From assembly GCA_029964075.1 (NCBI GenBank), contig CM057144.1, positions 13,043,281 to 13,107,280 of the forward strand: a stretch of DNA of 64,000 bases, read 5' to 3'. This document shows, piece by piece, positions 57,201-63,499 of the stretch. Under the pieces are notes generated by a model that searched no databases, was not told the origin of the DNA, and worked only from the letters and a program-made list of their open reading frames with translations. The position numbers and the translations under genes are program-made. The DNA comes from Patiria pectinifera. Its lineage: Eukaryota; Echinodermata; Asteroidea; Valvatida; Asterinidae. The stretch's first letter is position 1. Each line of letters starts with the position of its first letter.

Positions 57201-57516
57201 CACAGCACAAGTCATCAAGTCGACAGTGTAGTTTTGTTTTTAGTCAAACAGATCATTTTTCTTTGTTTCCACAGAGTATCGGGACCTTAAAATGAATGAA
57301 AATTCTACATATGCCCACGAAGCACCGTGTTTTCAGTGTTCCTACAACACAAACTATAAATTTGGCACACAGTGCGAAGAAATACTGACCAATCAAACGG
57401 ATCCAAGGGGCACGGCCAGCTCAACCAAAGCATCTGTAACAAGCCTCCTGATTGGACAATTAGCCGTGCTGTGGATTTGGAGAACACTGTTTGACCTCCC
57501 GCCGGGATTTGCATAG
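17669..57516 (+). CDS. NALCN channel auxiliary factor (NALF/FAM155/NLF-1 family), complete, 3 coding exons
   Basis: Family members help fold, traffic and form the sodium-leak channel NALCN with UNC79 and UNC80; their cysteine-rich domain packs on the extracellular face of the channel. Coding exons: 17669-18244, 56066-56225, 57275-57516 (phases 0 and 1), giving 978 nt and 325 residues. An N-terminal membrane segment lies at about 29-44 (ISLASLLFYILLSLLT). A glycosylation-rich cysteine domain follows, holding the hallmarks GCLSCLQ, CDDCKSVYKDWLC, CLDFCYITSRKCPFLLP and SYFC. A C-terminal hydrophobic segment lies at about 300-318. It is shorter than human NALF1 (458) because the N-terminal region is compact. 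Intron 1 is about 37.8 kb, intron 2 about 1.0 kb. Recognition is by recall of human FAM155A, especially DCKVVYKAWLC and CPFVLP; vertebrates have two paralogues, so no number is given. Confidence 0.92.
18245..18940 (+). other. NALF intron 1, proximal part
   Basis: No gene. A perfect 14-bp stem with a CTTA loop lies at 18815-18846 (TTAAACAATGACAT / ATGTCATTGTTTAA). An AAAACATTTA / TAAATGTTTT hairpin follows at about 18876-18899. Function unknown. Confidence 0.5.
18941..19365 (+). mobile_element. TTAACCCTAAC-ended word element (family T, GGAGGATTTTG word), copy 1
   Basis: It starts GAACCCTAACCTTCCC and ends GAGTTACTTAA, a decayed right end. The inside repeats ATCCTCCAAAAT and GGATTTTGGAGGATTGAGGC around unique spacers such as CTCAGCCGTGCATACATTTA. 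It is nearly colinear with 32190-32606 and, in reverse, with 45718-46145. Confidence 0.75.
19366..19974. other. NALF intron 1, unclassified
   Basis: AT-rich and single-copy-looking within the window. No gene or repeat recognised. Confidence 0.35.
19975..20329. mobile_element. TTAA-flanked element with GACTGT words (family D), copy 1
   Basis: It is bounded by TTAA at 19975-19978 and 20326-20329. The ends are TTAACCCTCCTATG and GCAGGAGAGTTAA. The inside holds many GACTGTCTGTGACTG / TTGACTAGTCACAG words. Related copies are at 32734-32997 and about 47198-47534. No coding capacity. Confidence 0.75.
20330..22911. other. NALF intron 1, repeat-poor block with possible regulatory sequence
   Basis: No coding exon was found. 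Part at 20620-20900 and 21690-22090 is less AT-rich and lacks known repeats. The MEF2 consensus CTATTTATAG is at 21806-21815, near TGACGTGACATCACG (about 21774-21788). A pyrimidine microsatellite (TTC repeats) is at 21610-21655. These are candidate intronic enhancers only. Confidence 0.4.
22912..23416 (+). mobile_element. Palindrome-centred TIR element (family P), copy 2
   Basis: It is colinear with copy 1 at 2071. The central stem is at 23073-23086 and 23091-23104 with loop GGCC. The stem reads GGTGGTC / GACCACC where copy 1 reads GATGGTC / GACCATC, so both arms changed together. The right end is degraded. Confidence 0.72.
23417..25462. other. NALF intron 1, unclassified
   Basis: No gene recognised. 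A run of ACATGTAC words lies at 25382-25435. The block at 25140-25215 (AATGAGCCTGGGCCAAGGCC) is GC-richer. Nothing else can be supported. Confidence 0.35.
25463..26186 (+). mobile_element. TIR element with AAAAAGTCTCCGGTTTCTGG ends (copy 2, longer)
   Basis: Inverted ends lie at about 25469-25488 and 26158-26178. It matches copy 1 (41-400) in reverse orientation but holds about 360 extra bases in the middle. Those bases contain an open + strand frame (from 25858, running through the right end to 26244) with no domain I recognise. It may be the fuller parent of copy 1. Confidence 0.68.
26192..26430. mobile_element. MITE with AAGCCCRGTTCATACT ends carrying a CRE array
   Basis: The ends are AAGCCCGGTTCATACTTC and GAGTATGAACTGGGCTT. 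Inside, CTTGCCATGACGTCATA is repeated in tandem (17-bp period, 26318-26396). Perfect TGACGTCA palindromes lie at 26343-26350, 26360-26367 and 26377-26384, with a further one at 26242-26249. TGACGTCA is the CREB/ATF consensus. It abuts the preceding element directly. Confidence 0.8.
26431..27031. other. NALF intron 1, unclassified
   Basis: No gene or repeat recognised. Confidence 0.3.
27032..27377. mobile_element. TTAACCCTAAC-ended word element (family T, ATCCATCAAAATCC word)
   Basis: It begins TTAACCCTAACCCC (27032) and ends GTTAGGGTTAA (27377): clear terminal inverted repeats with TTAA at both edges. The inside repeats CCTGAATCCATCAAAATCC several times. The ends match those of the GGAGGATTTTG elements, but the internal word differs. 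Confidence 0.85.
27835..28146. mobile_element. hAT MITE with CAGTGTTTCCCCTG ends
   Basis: Perfect 14-bp terminal repeats CAGTGTTTCCCCTG and CAGGGGAAACACTG. The flanks CGAATAGC and AGAATAGC agree at seven of eight bases, fitting an hAT target duplication. GCGAGGTGG is repeated three times near the right end. Confidence 0.88.
28147..28906. other. NALF intron 1, low-complexity tracts
   Basis: ACATGTAC/ACCGGT palindromic words are at 28326-28372 and a G run at 28501-28515. The minus-strand open frame at 28290-28700 spans these tracts and has no domain. No gene. Confidence 0.45.
28911..29444 (-). mobile_element. Palindrome-centred TIR element (family P), copy 3, with TTAA on both sides
   Basis: It is in reverse orientation to copy 1. 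It is flanked exactly by TTAA (28907-28910 and 29445-29448) and then starts AGGGGTTGTACAAC and ends GTTGTATCTTCCC. The central stem is at 29266-29278 and 29283-29295 (CGCTGGTC / GACCAGC). This is the best copy for defining the family's ends and suggests a TTAA-specific (piggyBac-like) origin. Confidence 0.8.
29445..29812. other. NALF intron 1, unclassified
   Basis: AT-rich. No gene or repeat recognised. Confidence 0.3.
29813..30160. mobile_element. TTAACCCTAAC-ended word element (family T, TTGCATTTAGCA word)
   Basis: It begins TTAACCCTAACCATGC and ends GGGGTTAGGGTTAA. The inside repeats GTTGCATTTAGCAGG and GTGCCAAGGC. Its last TTAA (30157-30160) is also the first TTAA of the next element. 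Confidence 0.85.
30157..30519. mobile_element. TTAA-flanked word element (family T, GGAGGATTTTG word), abutting the previous one
   Basis: It begins at the shared TTAA and ends GGGATAAGGGTTAA. It is mostly reiterated GGAGGATTTTGGAGGATTGA, with repeated spacers such as TTTTGAGAGGCAGGACTGTT. Parts match 45270-45590. The left end is less regular than the right. Confidence 0.78.
30520..32189. other. NALF intron 1, mixed
   Basis: AATTCAATTCAATTTAATATTTATTTC at about 30822-30850 resembles common 3'-end motifs of dispersed invertebrate repeats. A 150-residue minus-strand open frame (30946-31398) has no domain I recognise and is probably repeat-derived. The block 31640-32040 lacks repeats and holds homeodomain-like TTATTGATTATT; it is a weak enhancer candidate. 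Confidence 0.35.
32190..32606 (+). mobile_element. TTAACCCTAAC-ended word element (family T, GGAGGATTTTG word), copy colinear with 18941
   Basis: It begins GTAACCCTAACCTTCCC and ends GTTCGGGTTAA. It is nearly identical in plan to 18941-19365, including CTTGGGCCGGACCTTGT and GCAGTGGTCACCCCTCC. Confidence 0.82.
32734..32997. mobile_element. Element with GACTGT words and long TIRs (family D), copy 2
   Basis: It begins TTAAACCTCCTGCT and ends AGCAGGAGGGTTTG. The inverted repeats continue inwards for about 30 bases (ACAGTCACAGACA / TGTCTGTGACTGT). The inner core is shared with 20160-20300. Confidence 0.8.
32998..34437. other. NALF intron 1, repeat-poor block
   Basis: No gene. The part at about 33900-34290 lacks repeats, is moderately GC-rich and contains TGACGTCA (33931-33938), CACCTG, CCAATCAATTAG and other factor-like motifs. 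It is a reasonable enhancer candidate but unproven. Confidence 0.38.
34438..34569 (-). mobile_element. TTAACCCTAAC-ended word element (family T), truncated
   Basis: It begins TTAACCCTAACTCCCC and matches the first part of 45718-46145 (GATGTAGCCTCAATC, ATCCTGCAAAATCCTCCAAT). It stops where the TA-type element at 34570 begins. Confidence 0.75.
34570..34838. mobile_element. TA-flanked TIR element related to 15934-16261
   Basis: It shares TTGGCAACCATAGCCTTTCA and the CTCCCTTTGATTCACATG region with the 15934 element and ends GTCCACCCTG before TA (34839-34840). The two halves are in different relative orientation from the 15934 copy. Confidence 0.7.
34841..35362. other. NALF intron 1, unclassified
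   Basis: CCCCTAACAGCTAACCCC words are repeated at 34905-34972. No gene. Confidence 0.35.
35363..35882. mobile_element. Two-hairpin foldback element (family G), copy 2 (reverse of 10304)
   Basis: It is the reverse complement of 10304-10810 almost throughout. The small hairpin lies at 35472-35519 (GTGCAATGGAAGTTCTATT and its complement). The large hairpin lies at about 35738-35863 around GACAGATGAAATGTTCC. Confidence 0.8.
35883..37676. other. NALF intron 1, unclassified with ACATGTAC runs
   Basis: ACATGTAC words, including ATGTACCGGTACAT, cluster at 36130-36202. Otherwise AT-rich and without a recognisable gene. Confidence 0.4.
37677..38390. mobile_element. hAT-like element with TAGTGTTGGGA ends and ATCCGG words, interrupted by a family T element
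   Basis: The ends are TAGTGTTGGGA and the inverse TCCCACCACTA. The arms repeat AAAATCCGG, AAACCGAAT and AAACCGATT. The family T element at 38077-38298 is inserted near the right arm. No clean target duplication was found. Confidence 0.6.
38077..38298. mobile_element. TTAACCCTAAC-ended word element (family T, CCATCAAAATCC word), nested
   Basis: It begins TTAACCCTAACATCCC and ends GGGAGTTAGGATTAA. The inside repeats CTCCATCAAAATCCATC and GATGGATTTGG. A near relative is at 55768-55997. Confidence 0.78.
38409..38924. mobile_element. hAT-type non-autonomous element filled with GAGTCCGAGTC words
   Basis: The ends are CAGTGTTGTAG and CTACAACACTG, with a perfect 8-bp direct repeat CCATTTGG (38401-38408 and 38925-38932). 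Both arms are GAGTCCGAGTC arrays; the middle (about 38520-38775) is different. The ends match the GAGTAC element at 9305. Confidence 0.93.
39146..39623. mobile_element. TTAA-flanked TIR element with TTAAAGSTATAGTCCATCA ends
   Basis: The left end TTAAAGCTATAGTCCATCA and right end TGATGGACTATACCTTTAA form a 23-bp inverted repeat with TTAA at both edges. The inside is non-coding and contains a GCATGCGCGCGCG-like tract. The terminal TTAAAGG is shared with family P. Confidence 0.85.
39736..40442. mobile_element. TIR element with CAGGGCGAGTC ends
   Basis: It starts CAGGGCGAGTCAAAAAG after TA and ends TGACTCGCCCTG. The inverted match beyond the first 13 bases is weak. It is related in style to the CAGGGTGG elements. 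No transposase frame of useful length is seen. Confidence 0.65.
40443..41109. other. NALF intron 1, unclassified
   Basis: TCAAAGGTCA words occur several times (about 40682-40812), resembling direct-repeat nuclear-receptor half sites, but this may be another decayed word repeat. No gene. Confidence 0.35.
41110..41513. repeat. Tandem duplication of about 200 bp
   Basis: Two head-to-tail units (from 41110 and about 41313) share CTCCACTAGGGAAGCCTTGT, TAGAATCCTCCGCCTCA and GGTTTAGCGGTTGAAGTCTC. The last string resembles a pol III A box, but no B box follows. Confidence 0.85.
41956..42483 (-). mobile_element. Palindrome-centred TIR element (family P), copy 4
   Basis: Reverse orientation. TTAA precedes the left end (41952-41955); the right flank is degraded to TTCA. 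The central stem is at 42298-42310 and 42315-42327 with an AGCC loop. TGGTTCCCTGACC / GGTCAGGGAACCA is the inner pair. Confidence 0.78.
42974..43574. mobile_element. TIR element with GGCGTTCTGGCAAAATGAG ends (family E), copy 1, interrupted
   Basis: Homologous to 52403-52972 on both sides (CGGAACTGGGCACATG on the left, TCTGCCCAGTTCTGTCTCA on the right, and AACTTGTCAACGGAATGTCC in the middle). It is split by the foldback element at 43186-43339. Confidence 0.75.
43186..43339. mobile_element. Foldback MITE nested in family E copy 1
   Basis: Inverted arms of about 55 bases: CAATAGACCTACGGCCTAAT on the left and its approximate complement at 43284-43339 (ATTAGGTCTCAGGCCTATTG). Both arms share GCTTTGTTTAC and GCGCTTTCCTATG. 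A 43-base loop separates them. Confidence 0.85.
44090..44645. repeat. Degenerate tandem array (about 100-130 bp unit) with a nested MITE
   Basis: The unit AACGAGGCA ... TCTGGTTTGCCCCTTTAATC recurs four times (at about 44100, 44430, 44525 and 44595). The first spacing is longer because the MITE at 44187-44408 lies in it. Confidence 0.75.
44187..44408. mobile_element. MITE with GGTCTCTCTCA ends
   Basis: Inverted ends GGATCTCTCTCATAGGACG and TGGCGT-containing GCCATTTGAGAGAGACCT; both continue to a GGACGCCATCTTC / GAAGTGACGCCA match. The interior is GC-richer (GTGTGTGCGCGCAG). It lies inside the tandem array. Confidence 0.72.
45270..45590. mobile_element. Word element (family T, GGAGGATTTTG word), left end unclear
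   Basis: It has reiterated GGAGGATTTTGGAGGATT with spacers GATGACTGGTGTTTGAAGA and a right end GGGGGTTAGGGTTA. Parts match 30157-30519 (GGGTATCCTTCATTTGAACA). The left boundary cannot be fixed. Confidence 0.7.
45718..46145 (-). mobile_element. TTAACCCTAAC-ended word element (family T, GGAGGATTTTG word), both ends intact
   Basis: It begins TTAACCCTAACTCCCTGG and ends GGTGGTTAGGGTTAA, with TTAA at both edges. The interior is the reverse of 32190-32606. This is the clearest complete copy of the GGAGGATTTTG subfamily. Confidence 0.88.
46146..47197. other. NALF intron 1, repeat-poor block
   Basis: No gene. The part at 46420-46790 lacks repeats and holds TCTAATTAATTA (homeodomain type) and GGGATTTCCC (46633-46642, NF-kB type). 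It is a weak enhancer candidate. Confidence 0.35.
47198..47534. mobile_element. Element with GACTGT words (family D), copy 3, decayed ends
   Basis: Colinear with 19975-20329: CATTGTGTGCCAAGTTGTC, GGATTGACTGGCTGTGACTG, GACTGTCTGTGACTGTTTAA. The right end is AGTAGGAGGGTTA. The left end is not clear. Confidence 0.72.
47562..47636. repeat. (AAT)n plus TATATAGCGCC hairpin motif
   Basis: An AAT microsatellite is followed by TATATAGCGCC and CAAGGCGCTTAGCAA, which form an inverted pair. This microsatellite-plus-hairpin arrangement is common in dispersed repeats of marine invertebrates. The class is not determined. Confidence 0.5.
47640..52402. other. NALF intron 1, largely unclassified
   Basis: No gene. 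GC-rich, repeat-poor block at 48020-48260. TACATGTA runs at 48381-48455, 48541-48558 and 51138-51165. Poly-A at 48844-48866. TTAAAGG-ended short inverted repeat at about 50724-50814 (TTAAAGGAGCACTC / GAGTCCCTTTAA). A repeat-poor block at 51230-51740 holds a MEF2 consensus CTATTTTTAG at 51691-51700. Confidence 0.4.
52403..52972. mobile_element. TIR element (family E), copy 2
   Basis: The left end GTGAGGCATTCTGGCAAAAT and right end GTTTGCCAGAACGCCTCAC form a roughly 36-bp inverted repeat reaching the shared GAACTGGGCA. The interior is AT-rich and non-coding. It is the uninterrupted counterpart of 42974-43574. Confidence 0.82.
53444..53980 (+). mobile_element. Palindrome-centred TIR element (family P), copy 5, palindrome lost
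   Basis: TTAA (53440-53443) precedes AGGTGATATACAACATTTGC... type sequence. The body is colinear with copy 1, including GTCTGGTTCCCTGACCC and GGGTCAGGGAGCCAGACTAC. The central GGTC/GACC palindrome is replaced by other sequence at about 53610-53640. The right end is truncated. Confidence 0.75.
53981..55767. other. NALF intron 1, distal part
   Basis: Poly-C followed by poly-A at 54069-54101. AAAATGGC and GGCCGCC-rich words at 55470-55555 (ATGGCAGCC, ATGGCCGCC, ATGGCTGCC) look like another decayed short-word repeat. The open frames at 54530-54840 have no recognisable domain. No gene. Confidence 0.38.
55768..55997. mobile_element. TTAACCCTAAC-ended word element (family T, CCATCAAAATCC word)
   Basis: It begins TTAACCCTAACCTTAAC and ends GGGAGCTACGGTTAA. 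The inside repeats CTCCATCAAAATCCATCC and GATGGATTTTGATGGA. It ends only 68 bases before NALF exon 2. Confidence 0.78.
56066..56225 (+). CDS. NALF exon 2 (residues 193-245)
   Basis: The acceptor is TTGATTGCAG at 56056-56065 and the donor GTAAGT at 56226. It encodes SVYKDWLC, KPCLDFCYITSRKCPFLLP and QSYFCP, the most conserved block of the family. It ends in phase 1. Confidence 0.95.
56226..57274 (+). other. NALF intron 2
   Basis: Contains an inverted pair near 56332-56478 (CTGCGGTGGTGGC / GCGCCACCACAG), possibly a small MITE. GGTCACGTGTCTGACAT (56753-56769) recurs as GGTCACGTGTGTGACAT (56925-56941) and GGTCTCGTGTGTGACGT (56950-56966). No coding sequence. Confidence 0.45.
57275..57516 (+). CDS. 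NALF exon 3 (residues 246-325, stop)
   Basis: The acceptor is TTTCCACAG (57266-57274). It encodes QYRDLKMNEN, a Cys pair (CFQC), sequons NST and NQT, and a hydrophobic stretch SVTSLLIGQLAVLWIWRTLF near the C-terminus. TAG is at 57514-57516. As in vertebrates, the last exon carries the C-terminal membrane-like segment, but at sequence level it is poorly conserved. Confidence 0.82.
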
Positions 57517-60287
57517 GAGGAGGAGGAGGCCCCGCCCCCTTTGTGGCAGGTGCCAGCGAACCTCAATTTTTTGTTTTTGGTGTGATTGACATGTCCGAGT
57601 TGGATGTTGTATCTGGGAGGCATCCTCGTCCACTGTCCATCATGTGCAGGTAGCGTTACCATGGCGACCTGCTCATCTGCGGGCTTTTGGAAACATCAGA
57701 TGCTTTGTATCGTCTTTGGTTGCTTTTTTTTACATTCGCCTGCATTATTTGTATCATTTAATCGGCATGACTTGGTAGTTTGTTAATTAGCCGGCCTCTC
57801 AAGGCTTAGCTCATGGATAATAAGACGAGATTTTTCAACAATTACATTTTGGCACTATAAGCAATGATCCATTATATGTGACCCATCCTGGTCAAAATGT
57901 GAAGTCCAATCTAAAGCAAGGTAAACAGAGTTGAATCTTTGGTCAAATCAAATAGGTTTTTCTTTCTTTCAAGTTGACAAGAAACACCTTAAAAAAAAAG
58001 AGTATTTTATGAAGTCACTTCAAAGACTTTACATTCTGAATTCATACTCTGTCGTTTACACAAACGAGTAAATGATTTCAGCATTACGTCGTGAACAGAA
58101 CAAGATCAACTGGCAAAGACCACATTGTAAATCTGTCGCCCTATTCGTCCACGATTCCTCCACATCCAAATTGTTTAAAACGGCAGGTTTTTTTTTTTTT
58201 TTCCCCCTTCCCTGACATCATTTTGCCTGAAGTGTTTGTTGGTGATGAGGCTCAAGAATGTATCAATCGACCCCGGGTCTTATTATGCAGAAAGAAGAAA
58301 GCCGTCCCTGCGCCCAATAACGCGATGTCGAAAGGCAATCTGTAGACATCTCATTATCCGTCCCTTCCCTCGTGATTATTTGCACACAGTCAACTTATGA
58401 CCTCAACTCACTCACCCTCCCCCCCCCCCCCGACTTACTTGCGCGCATACTGAATTCCTGTATATCAATAAGGCGTTTTAATATGGGTGGATTCGGACGT
58501 GCACGCTGCTCGACTAGTCTAGGATCATTGTCGTAGAATGGTTCATTATGTTCAACAGAACGGTGCCAAACAAAAAAAAGGAGATGCGCTGTACTTGATT
58601 CAGTTTTCTTTCATTTGGGAGAAAATTGGTGAAAAAAAAATTCGGGTTTGGCTGGGATTTCTCAAGCCAAAGTTATTTGGATCTTGGGGTATATACATGT
58701 ATGTGCATGCAAATTCTGGATAGGTCTCAAAAATTAATTCGCAGTAAAAGGGGAAAAAAAGAGAAAACATACAAATTTTGATAGGCCGACCTCTTTTGCA
58801 AATAAAGTAAAAGCAAAGGGAAAAACATTGACTACAATTTTTAAAACATGCAAAGTCAAAGAAAATGTTTGGTGGATCTCAGAAGAGGTCGGATGCACTT
58901 TATTGGAATTCTGTTTATCTTGCTTACGTCTCCGGCTTCACATGACTCAAAATGTTGGAGACTACCTTGTCCGTGATTGGTCAGTTCATGTTCTGAGGTT
59001 GATGGACCATTTTTTGAAAAATTGAAAATAAAAGAAGGATAAAAGTGTTGAATGTAGGGTGTTTTTTTTATAAACAATATGCTTCTTGTTGACTATAGAA
59101 TATATTAATTCATGAATTGTTCTGGACTTTTTTTTTTTGTAAACTGGAGTAAAATTTGGTAGTTTTTAAAAAAATACCAATGGGAAGATAAAATTTGAAT
59201 ACTGGCGCATGAGTTAAATTATTCAAAACAGAACATTCAGTTGTCAGTGGTTATAAGGTTAGCAGTGGTAAAAAAAAAAAAAGTAAGAAATGCAGAAAAT
59301 AATATTACTACAAGACACCCCAATATTCAGTACTCTTAAAAAGGTTTTAAAAACATCTTTAGTGAGTACAGGAAACTGGACAGGTATTTCTTATTTCTGC
59401 GATACCTTCCTAAGACGTCCTACTCATGAATTAAAGCTCACGATGAGACTGAATTCACGCTGGGCCCGTAGATTAACCACATGACCAGGATTCCCAGAAT
59501 CCCTTGCAGTTATGTGACCTTTAGAACATCAATCAACATTCGTCAGTCCACAGCGCCAGACGCTAGCTCAAAACCACGCTATGACAGTACTACTCCCCAT
59601 CGCTACCAACACACAAAAAAAATATGGGTCGATCTTTTCTTCTTTTTTTTTATTCATAAATTTGAAGCCGTATCTAATCATATATATTACTGAGATCACG
59701 TAGTGCATATGTCGCTTTTATATATTTATTTGTAATAGTAAGTCAATTTATTTGGTTTCAATTTTCCACGAGCATGTTGATACTATTGTTATAAATCGGC
59801 TTGTAGATCATGTTTGATGTATTTTTTAAAAACGGGGGACGTGAAATTTAAACTGTAAGTTAACGTAAAAACGTATCCGGTAAATTTTTTTTTGCTACGT
59901 AAGTATTTATTTTTCTTCTGTGAAACAGATGAGATGGAGTATCAGTGGAATGCTAGTGGTGAGACGAGTCGGGTATTTTGGCTGTCGCATACACGTTTGT
60001 TATACTCACACAGGTACTATATAGAGGACTATATGGGAAGTATTCATATAGATATATTATAATATTGTTACACATGATAGTCGCATACTCTAGATCAGGC
60101 AAGATAGCGTGGTATGGTTGGCTTGGAGTCGGCAAGCGCGGAACAGTACAAAATTTAAAGCAGAAATTTTATTTTAATACTACTCCACTATCTAATAACT
60201 TTTCACATAAATACATGTACAATGTATTAATAGTGACCACACCAGGCGGAGGTGAAATGCATTGAAATACACACGAGAAACTCTTCA
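57517..60287 (+). other. NALF 3' UTR and downstream flank
   Basis: The sequence after the TAG is G-rich at first, then AT-rich. Candidate poly(A) signals include AATAAA at 58801-58806. No further certain gene is seen; a possible 30-nt exon lies at 59929-59958 (see findings). Poly-C at 58420-58431. Confidence 0.4.
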
Positions 60288-60560
60288 GGTTGGCGTAGCG
60301 GTACTTTCCTCGCCTTCCACTGCTGTGACCCGGGTTCGAATCCCGCCTGGGCCAACATGTGCATTGGGTTTTCAGTCCCTACCTGATTCCGTGGGTTTTT
60401 CCCCCACAACATTCTTCAGGGTTTTTCCACCCACCTCTGAAACTGTCATTTCTTCTCATTGTCTCCTCTCCACAGGTTTCGTAGGCTTGCGAGCTACAGT
60501 ACCTAGGGCGCTTTTGAGGAATCCTTGGTTTCATAACCAGAAATAATATAATAATGAATA
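60288..60560 (+). mobile_element. tRNA-derived SINE, family B
   Basis: It opens with a tRNA-like head: A box TTGGCGTAGCGG at about 60290-60301 and a perfect B box GGTTCGAATCCC at 60333-60344. The body (TGGGTTTTTCCCCCACAACA, TTCTCATTGTCTCCTCTCCA) is unlike SINE family A. It ends in an AATAATATAATAATGAATA tail, as short-tailed SINEs do. The head is too diverged in its anticodon arm to be called a working tRNA gene. Confidence 0.8.
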
Positions 60561-60811
60561 ATTACAGTAATGTACAGTAATTACTTTTTTTTTCATAGAT
60601 GCACAAAAACCGCTATTCTTCTTTGTCACATTCACATGTGACAGAATAGTTTCTGATGCAATGAAACGTCTTTGTTTTTCTGTCGCTCCCCGTATAAGGG
60701 TATTTCACATTGCGTTTGACTTGAAACTCAAACAGATGACTTGAATGCTAAAAATAATGAATGCAGAGGAGCATATCAATATACTTATTCAGAACTTTTC
60801 AAATGACCGAG

Positions 60812-61140
60812 TATGGGCTCCGTGCACAAGTACCCCCTCAACGGCCAGAAAGGAGAGTTGGGGGAGACCTAGACTGGTTCCCGGTCCATCCACTGCGTAT
60901 TTGGGGATTAGTCTGGGATTAGGCGGGGATTAGTCTGGGAGACTATCGAAAGATCAATTGGAATGCATTCAAGCCTGACGCTCACGCGAAGACGCTGTGG
61001 CTAATAGCTTTGGCACATTCAGGTAGTCATGCGTACATCGCGCGCTAACCAGTACGTTACGCACACGCCATGTGTCCCGTCCACGGGGTTCTCAAAAGTG
61101 TTAAAAAATCGCCCTCTTTTGTTGGCGCACGGAGCCCATT
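60812..61140. mobile_element. MITE with TATGGGCTCCGTGCRC ends
   Basis: Left end TATGGGCTCCGTGCAC and right end GCGCACGGAGCCCAT. GGGGATTAGTCTGGGATTAG is repeated inside. A fragment with the same kind of right end (GCGCCCTCTGTTGTTC, ACACGGAGTCCATAG) occurs at 41900-41928. Confidence 0.75.
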
Positions 61141-63116
61141 GTAAGCTGGGCTTTGGTTATGATAGTTTATCTCTTTAAAGATATTCGGAAATTACCGAAC
61201 ATCAAGACAACTTCTGAAAAGCTGTTTTATTTTAACACATTTCAAGTAGGTACTAAAAAAACTATCCGTTTACTACAAAAAATCAAACCAGACAATCAAC
61301 CAACCACAACGGACGATGCAGTTTGCCGACTCCACATCTGACCAATCAGAATGGCTGTTATATAGACCCTGATACCTAGGTTGTAAATGCCATCTCCCTG
61401 TATATGATGCTGGACACAGTAATGAACAAAAACAAAAAAATTGTAAGTATTTGGTGTGGGGGTGGTTTCATCCCCAGTGCTGTGCACTGGGACGCTTGCA
61501 TCCTTGACGTAGCCACCCACCCCGTACCCTCGTTGTGCGAGACGTCGTCGTTTGTATATACATATTATTATCCCCATGTAGACACGATTGGAATAACTTG
61601 TGACTTTGTATGCAGAACAAGGATTTATCTTTAAAAAAAAAAAAAAAAAGGGAAGAAAATAGCCCTCAGAATCAAGAGTCATAAATTATAAAAAGAAAAA
61701 TCAGGTAAATTGTAGATTTGAAATATTGTTTCCCTGATACCGTGTTTAAATTTATAAGGGTTATTTTAGTTTGAAAAAGGTTAAAACATGATGGAAAACA
61801 TGGCAGGATTTCATTTTTTTTTTTTATTTCACTGAGCGTGTATACACGGGTTGATTTTCTAGAATAAATTATGATTATTCTCTGAAGCCATTGCAACATG
61901 GACATTTTCAAACTCACGAGGGCGCCATGTTCAAGGCAAGTATTGTGGGGGAAACATTTCAGGAACAAATGTGTTTTTTTATTTTAAAATTAAAAAATTA
62001 AAAAAATTGAATAAAGTTTCACCTCATACAGCTGCCCCAAAATTTTGAGCTTTTATTTATAACTTTATTTTCAGGAAAATACCACTTTGCTGATACAGTT
62101 ATAAATCCCCTTATTGTACGTGTCTTTTTTGATTCATTGAATATTTGTAACGTAAGTTTTATACTATGTAAGTTACATTTTCTGATTGTAAACGTGTCAT
62201 TTAAGTTCCATTTAATTGTGTTTTGTTGCCAATTTTTCTGAAAAAGAGCCTCTTTATCTCGCATTGTAAATATTTTAGAAACAAATAGAGCTCATTTTAA
62301 AATGTAAAAAAAAAAAAAACACCAAAAAAAATACCCCCACAAGTAGTTGTCATTTTAAAAAGAAATAAAAAAAATTAAAAAAAATTAAAAAAAAAAAAAA
62401 TAAGAAAAAAATAATAAAAATCATGTCTTTTAGCAGAATGGTGGTTCTCTGTACCCCCATAGTATCAGGTACATGTTCATTTATTTAGAAAAGAAAGGCA
62501 TTATTCAAATTTCACTTCATGCAAATTGATCAAAACAACGTTCAAATGATCATTTCTTACATTTAGCACATAAAAAAAATCGTTCGTATAAATATTCTGT
62601 CATCCAGAAGAATGAGTCCCATTCTAGTTCATTTTACTTATTCATTCATGTGTAACATTCATTATTTAAGATGATTTTTTTGTCGGCAATGCCAAAAAAA
62701 AAATAATATCGGTGCATTTGCAACTATAAGAGGAAAAAAAAATAGAAAAAAAAGCTTATAAAAGTAATAAGAAAACAATTTAATGTTACGGAATATTTAT
62801 TGATATTATTTATTTATGGCAAAGGATCTAGACTATGTGCATTAAAAGACTATTGTATATCATGTTGTCACTTTATTTATCAGTATTTGATGGCTGTGGA
62901 AAAACTGTGTCATCTTTGGATCTTTTGACACGGGCAGGATATTTGTACAAACCATAGACGCCCTGTTTATATGATGTAGTATTTTGGGGGCCGTCGTCAC
63001 AGCCTGGAAAAAAAAGATGGAGAATCCAAGATATTATCGTAGCCACAAAGAAGTTTTTGGGTATGACTGTGTTAGCATCGTAGGCTGTTTTCTCTCACTG
63101 GTTTTTATGTTGTAGA
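61141..63116. other. AT-rich downstream region
   Basis: Several A- and T-runs (61634-61650, 61816-61826, 62307-62420). No gene or clear repeat seen. Confidence 0.35.
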
Positions 63117-63228
63117 TATATGTGATAATTATGGAAAACAGACCGCTGCGAACGATCGAGTGACTTCTACAGACAAGTACCAACCAGAAGAACTACCTCC
63201 AAGCTTTTATCTAAACCTGTCTTTTTAA
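63117..63228 (+). other. Possible terminal exon (uncertain)
   Basis: After an acceptor-like TGTTGTAG (63109-63116), a frame reads ICDNYGKQTAANDRVTSTDK, then YQPEELPPSFYLNLSF and TAA. It has no domain I recognise. Its phase would match the phase-1 donor of NALF exon 2, or that of the possible micro-exon at 59929-59958. It could be an alternative last exon, an exon of another gene, or chance. Confidence 0.25.
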
Positions 63229-63499
63229 GTTTGCATCAGTACCCCCCAAGTGACGATCTTCTTCGGGAACTCAAGGAGGGAGAGGTCTCTCTCGCATCGT
63301 ATTGAGAAACTTGGACAACCTCCAGCAGTTAAGAGTTACAAGGAAACAAACGCCCCCTACGTGCGTCCACGAAGCAGGACTGATCTGAGACGGATGTTTT
63401 CATCTGGAGTGAAGACGCGAGACGCACCAATCGACGAGTGCATGACCTTAACAAAACAAGGGCTTCGGACTTGCTCAAGTGTACTCAAAATTTGTGATC

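Noticed and set aside
60288-60360. tRNA gene
   Set aside because: A and B boxes are present, but the arms do not fold into a convincing cloverleaf and a SINE body follows, so it is called a SINE.
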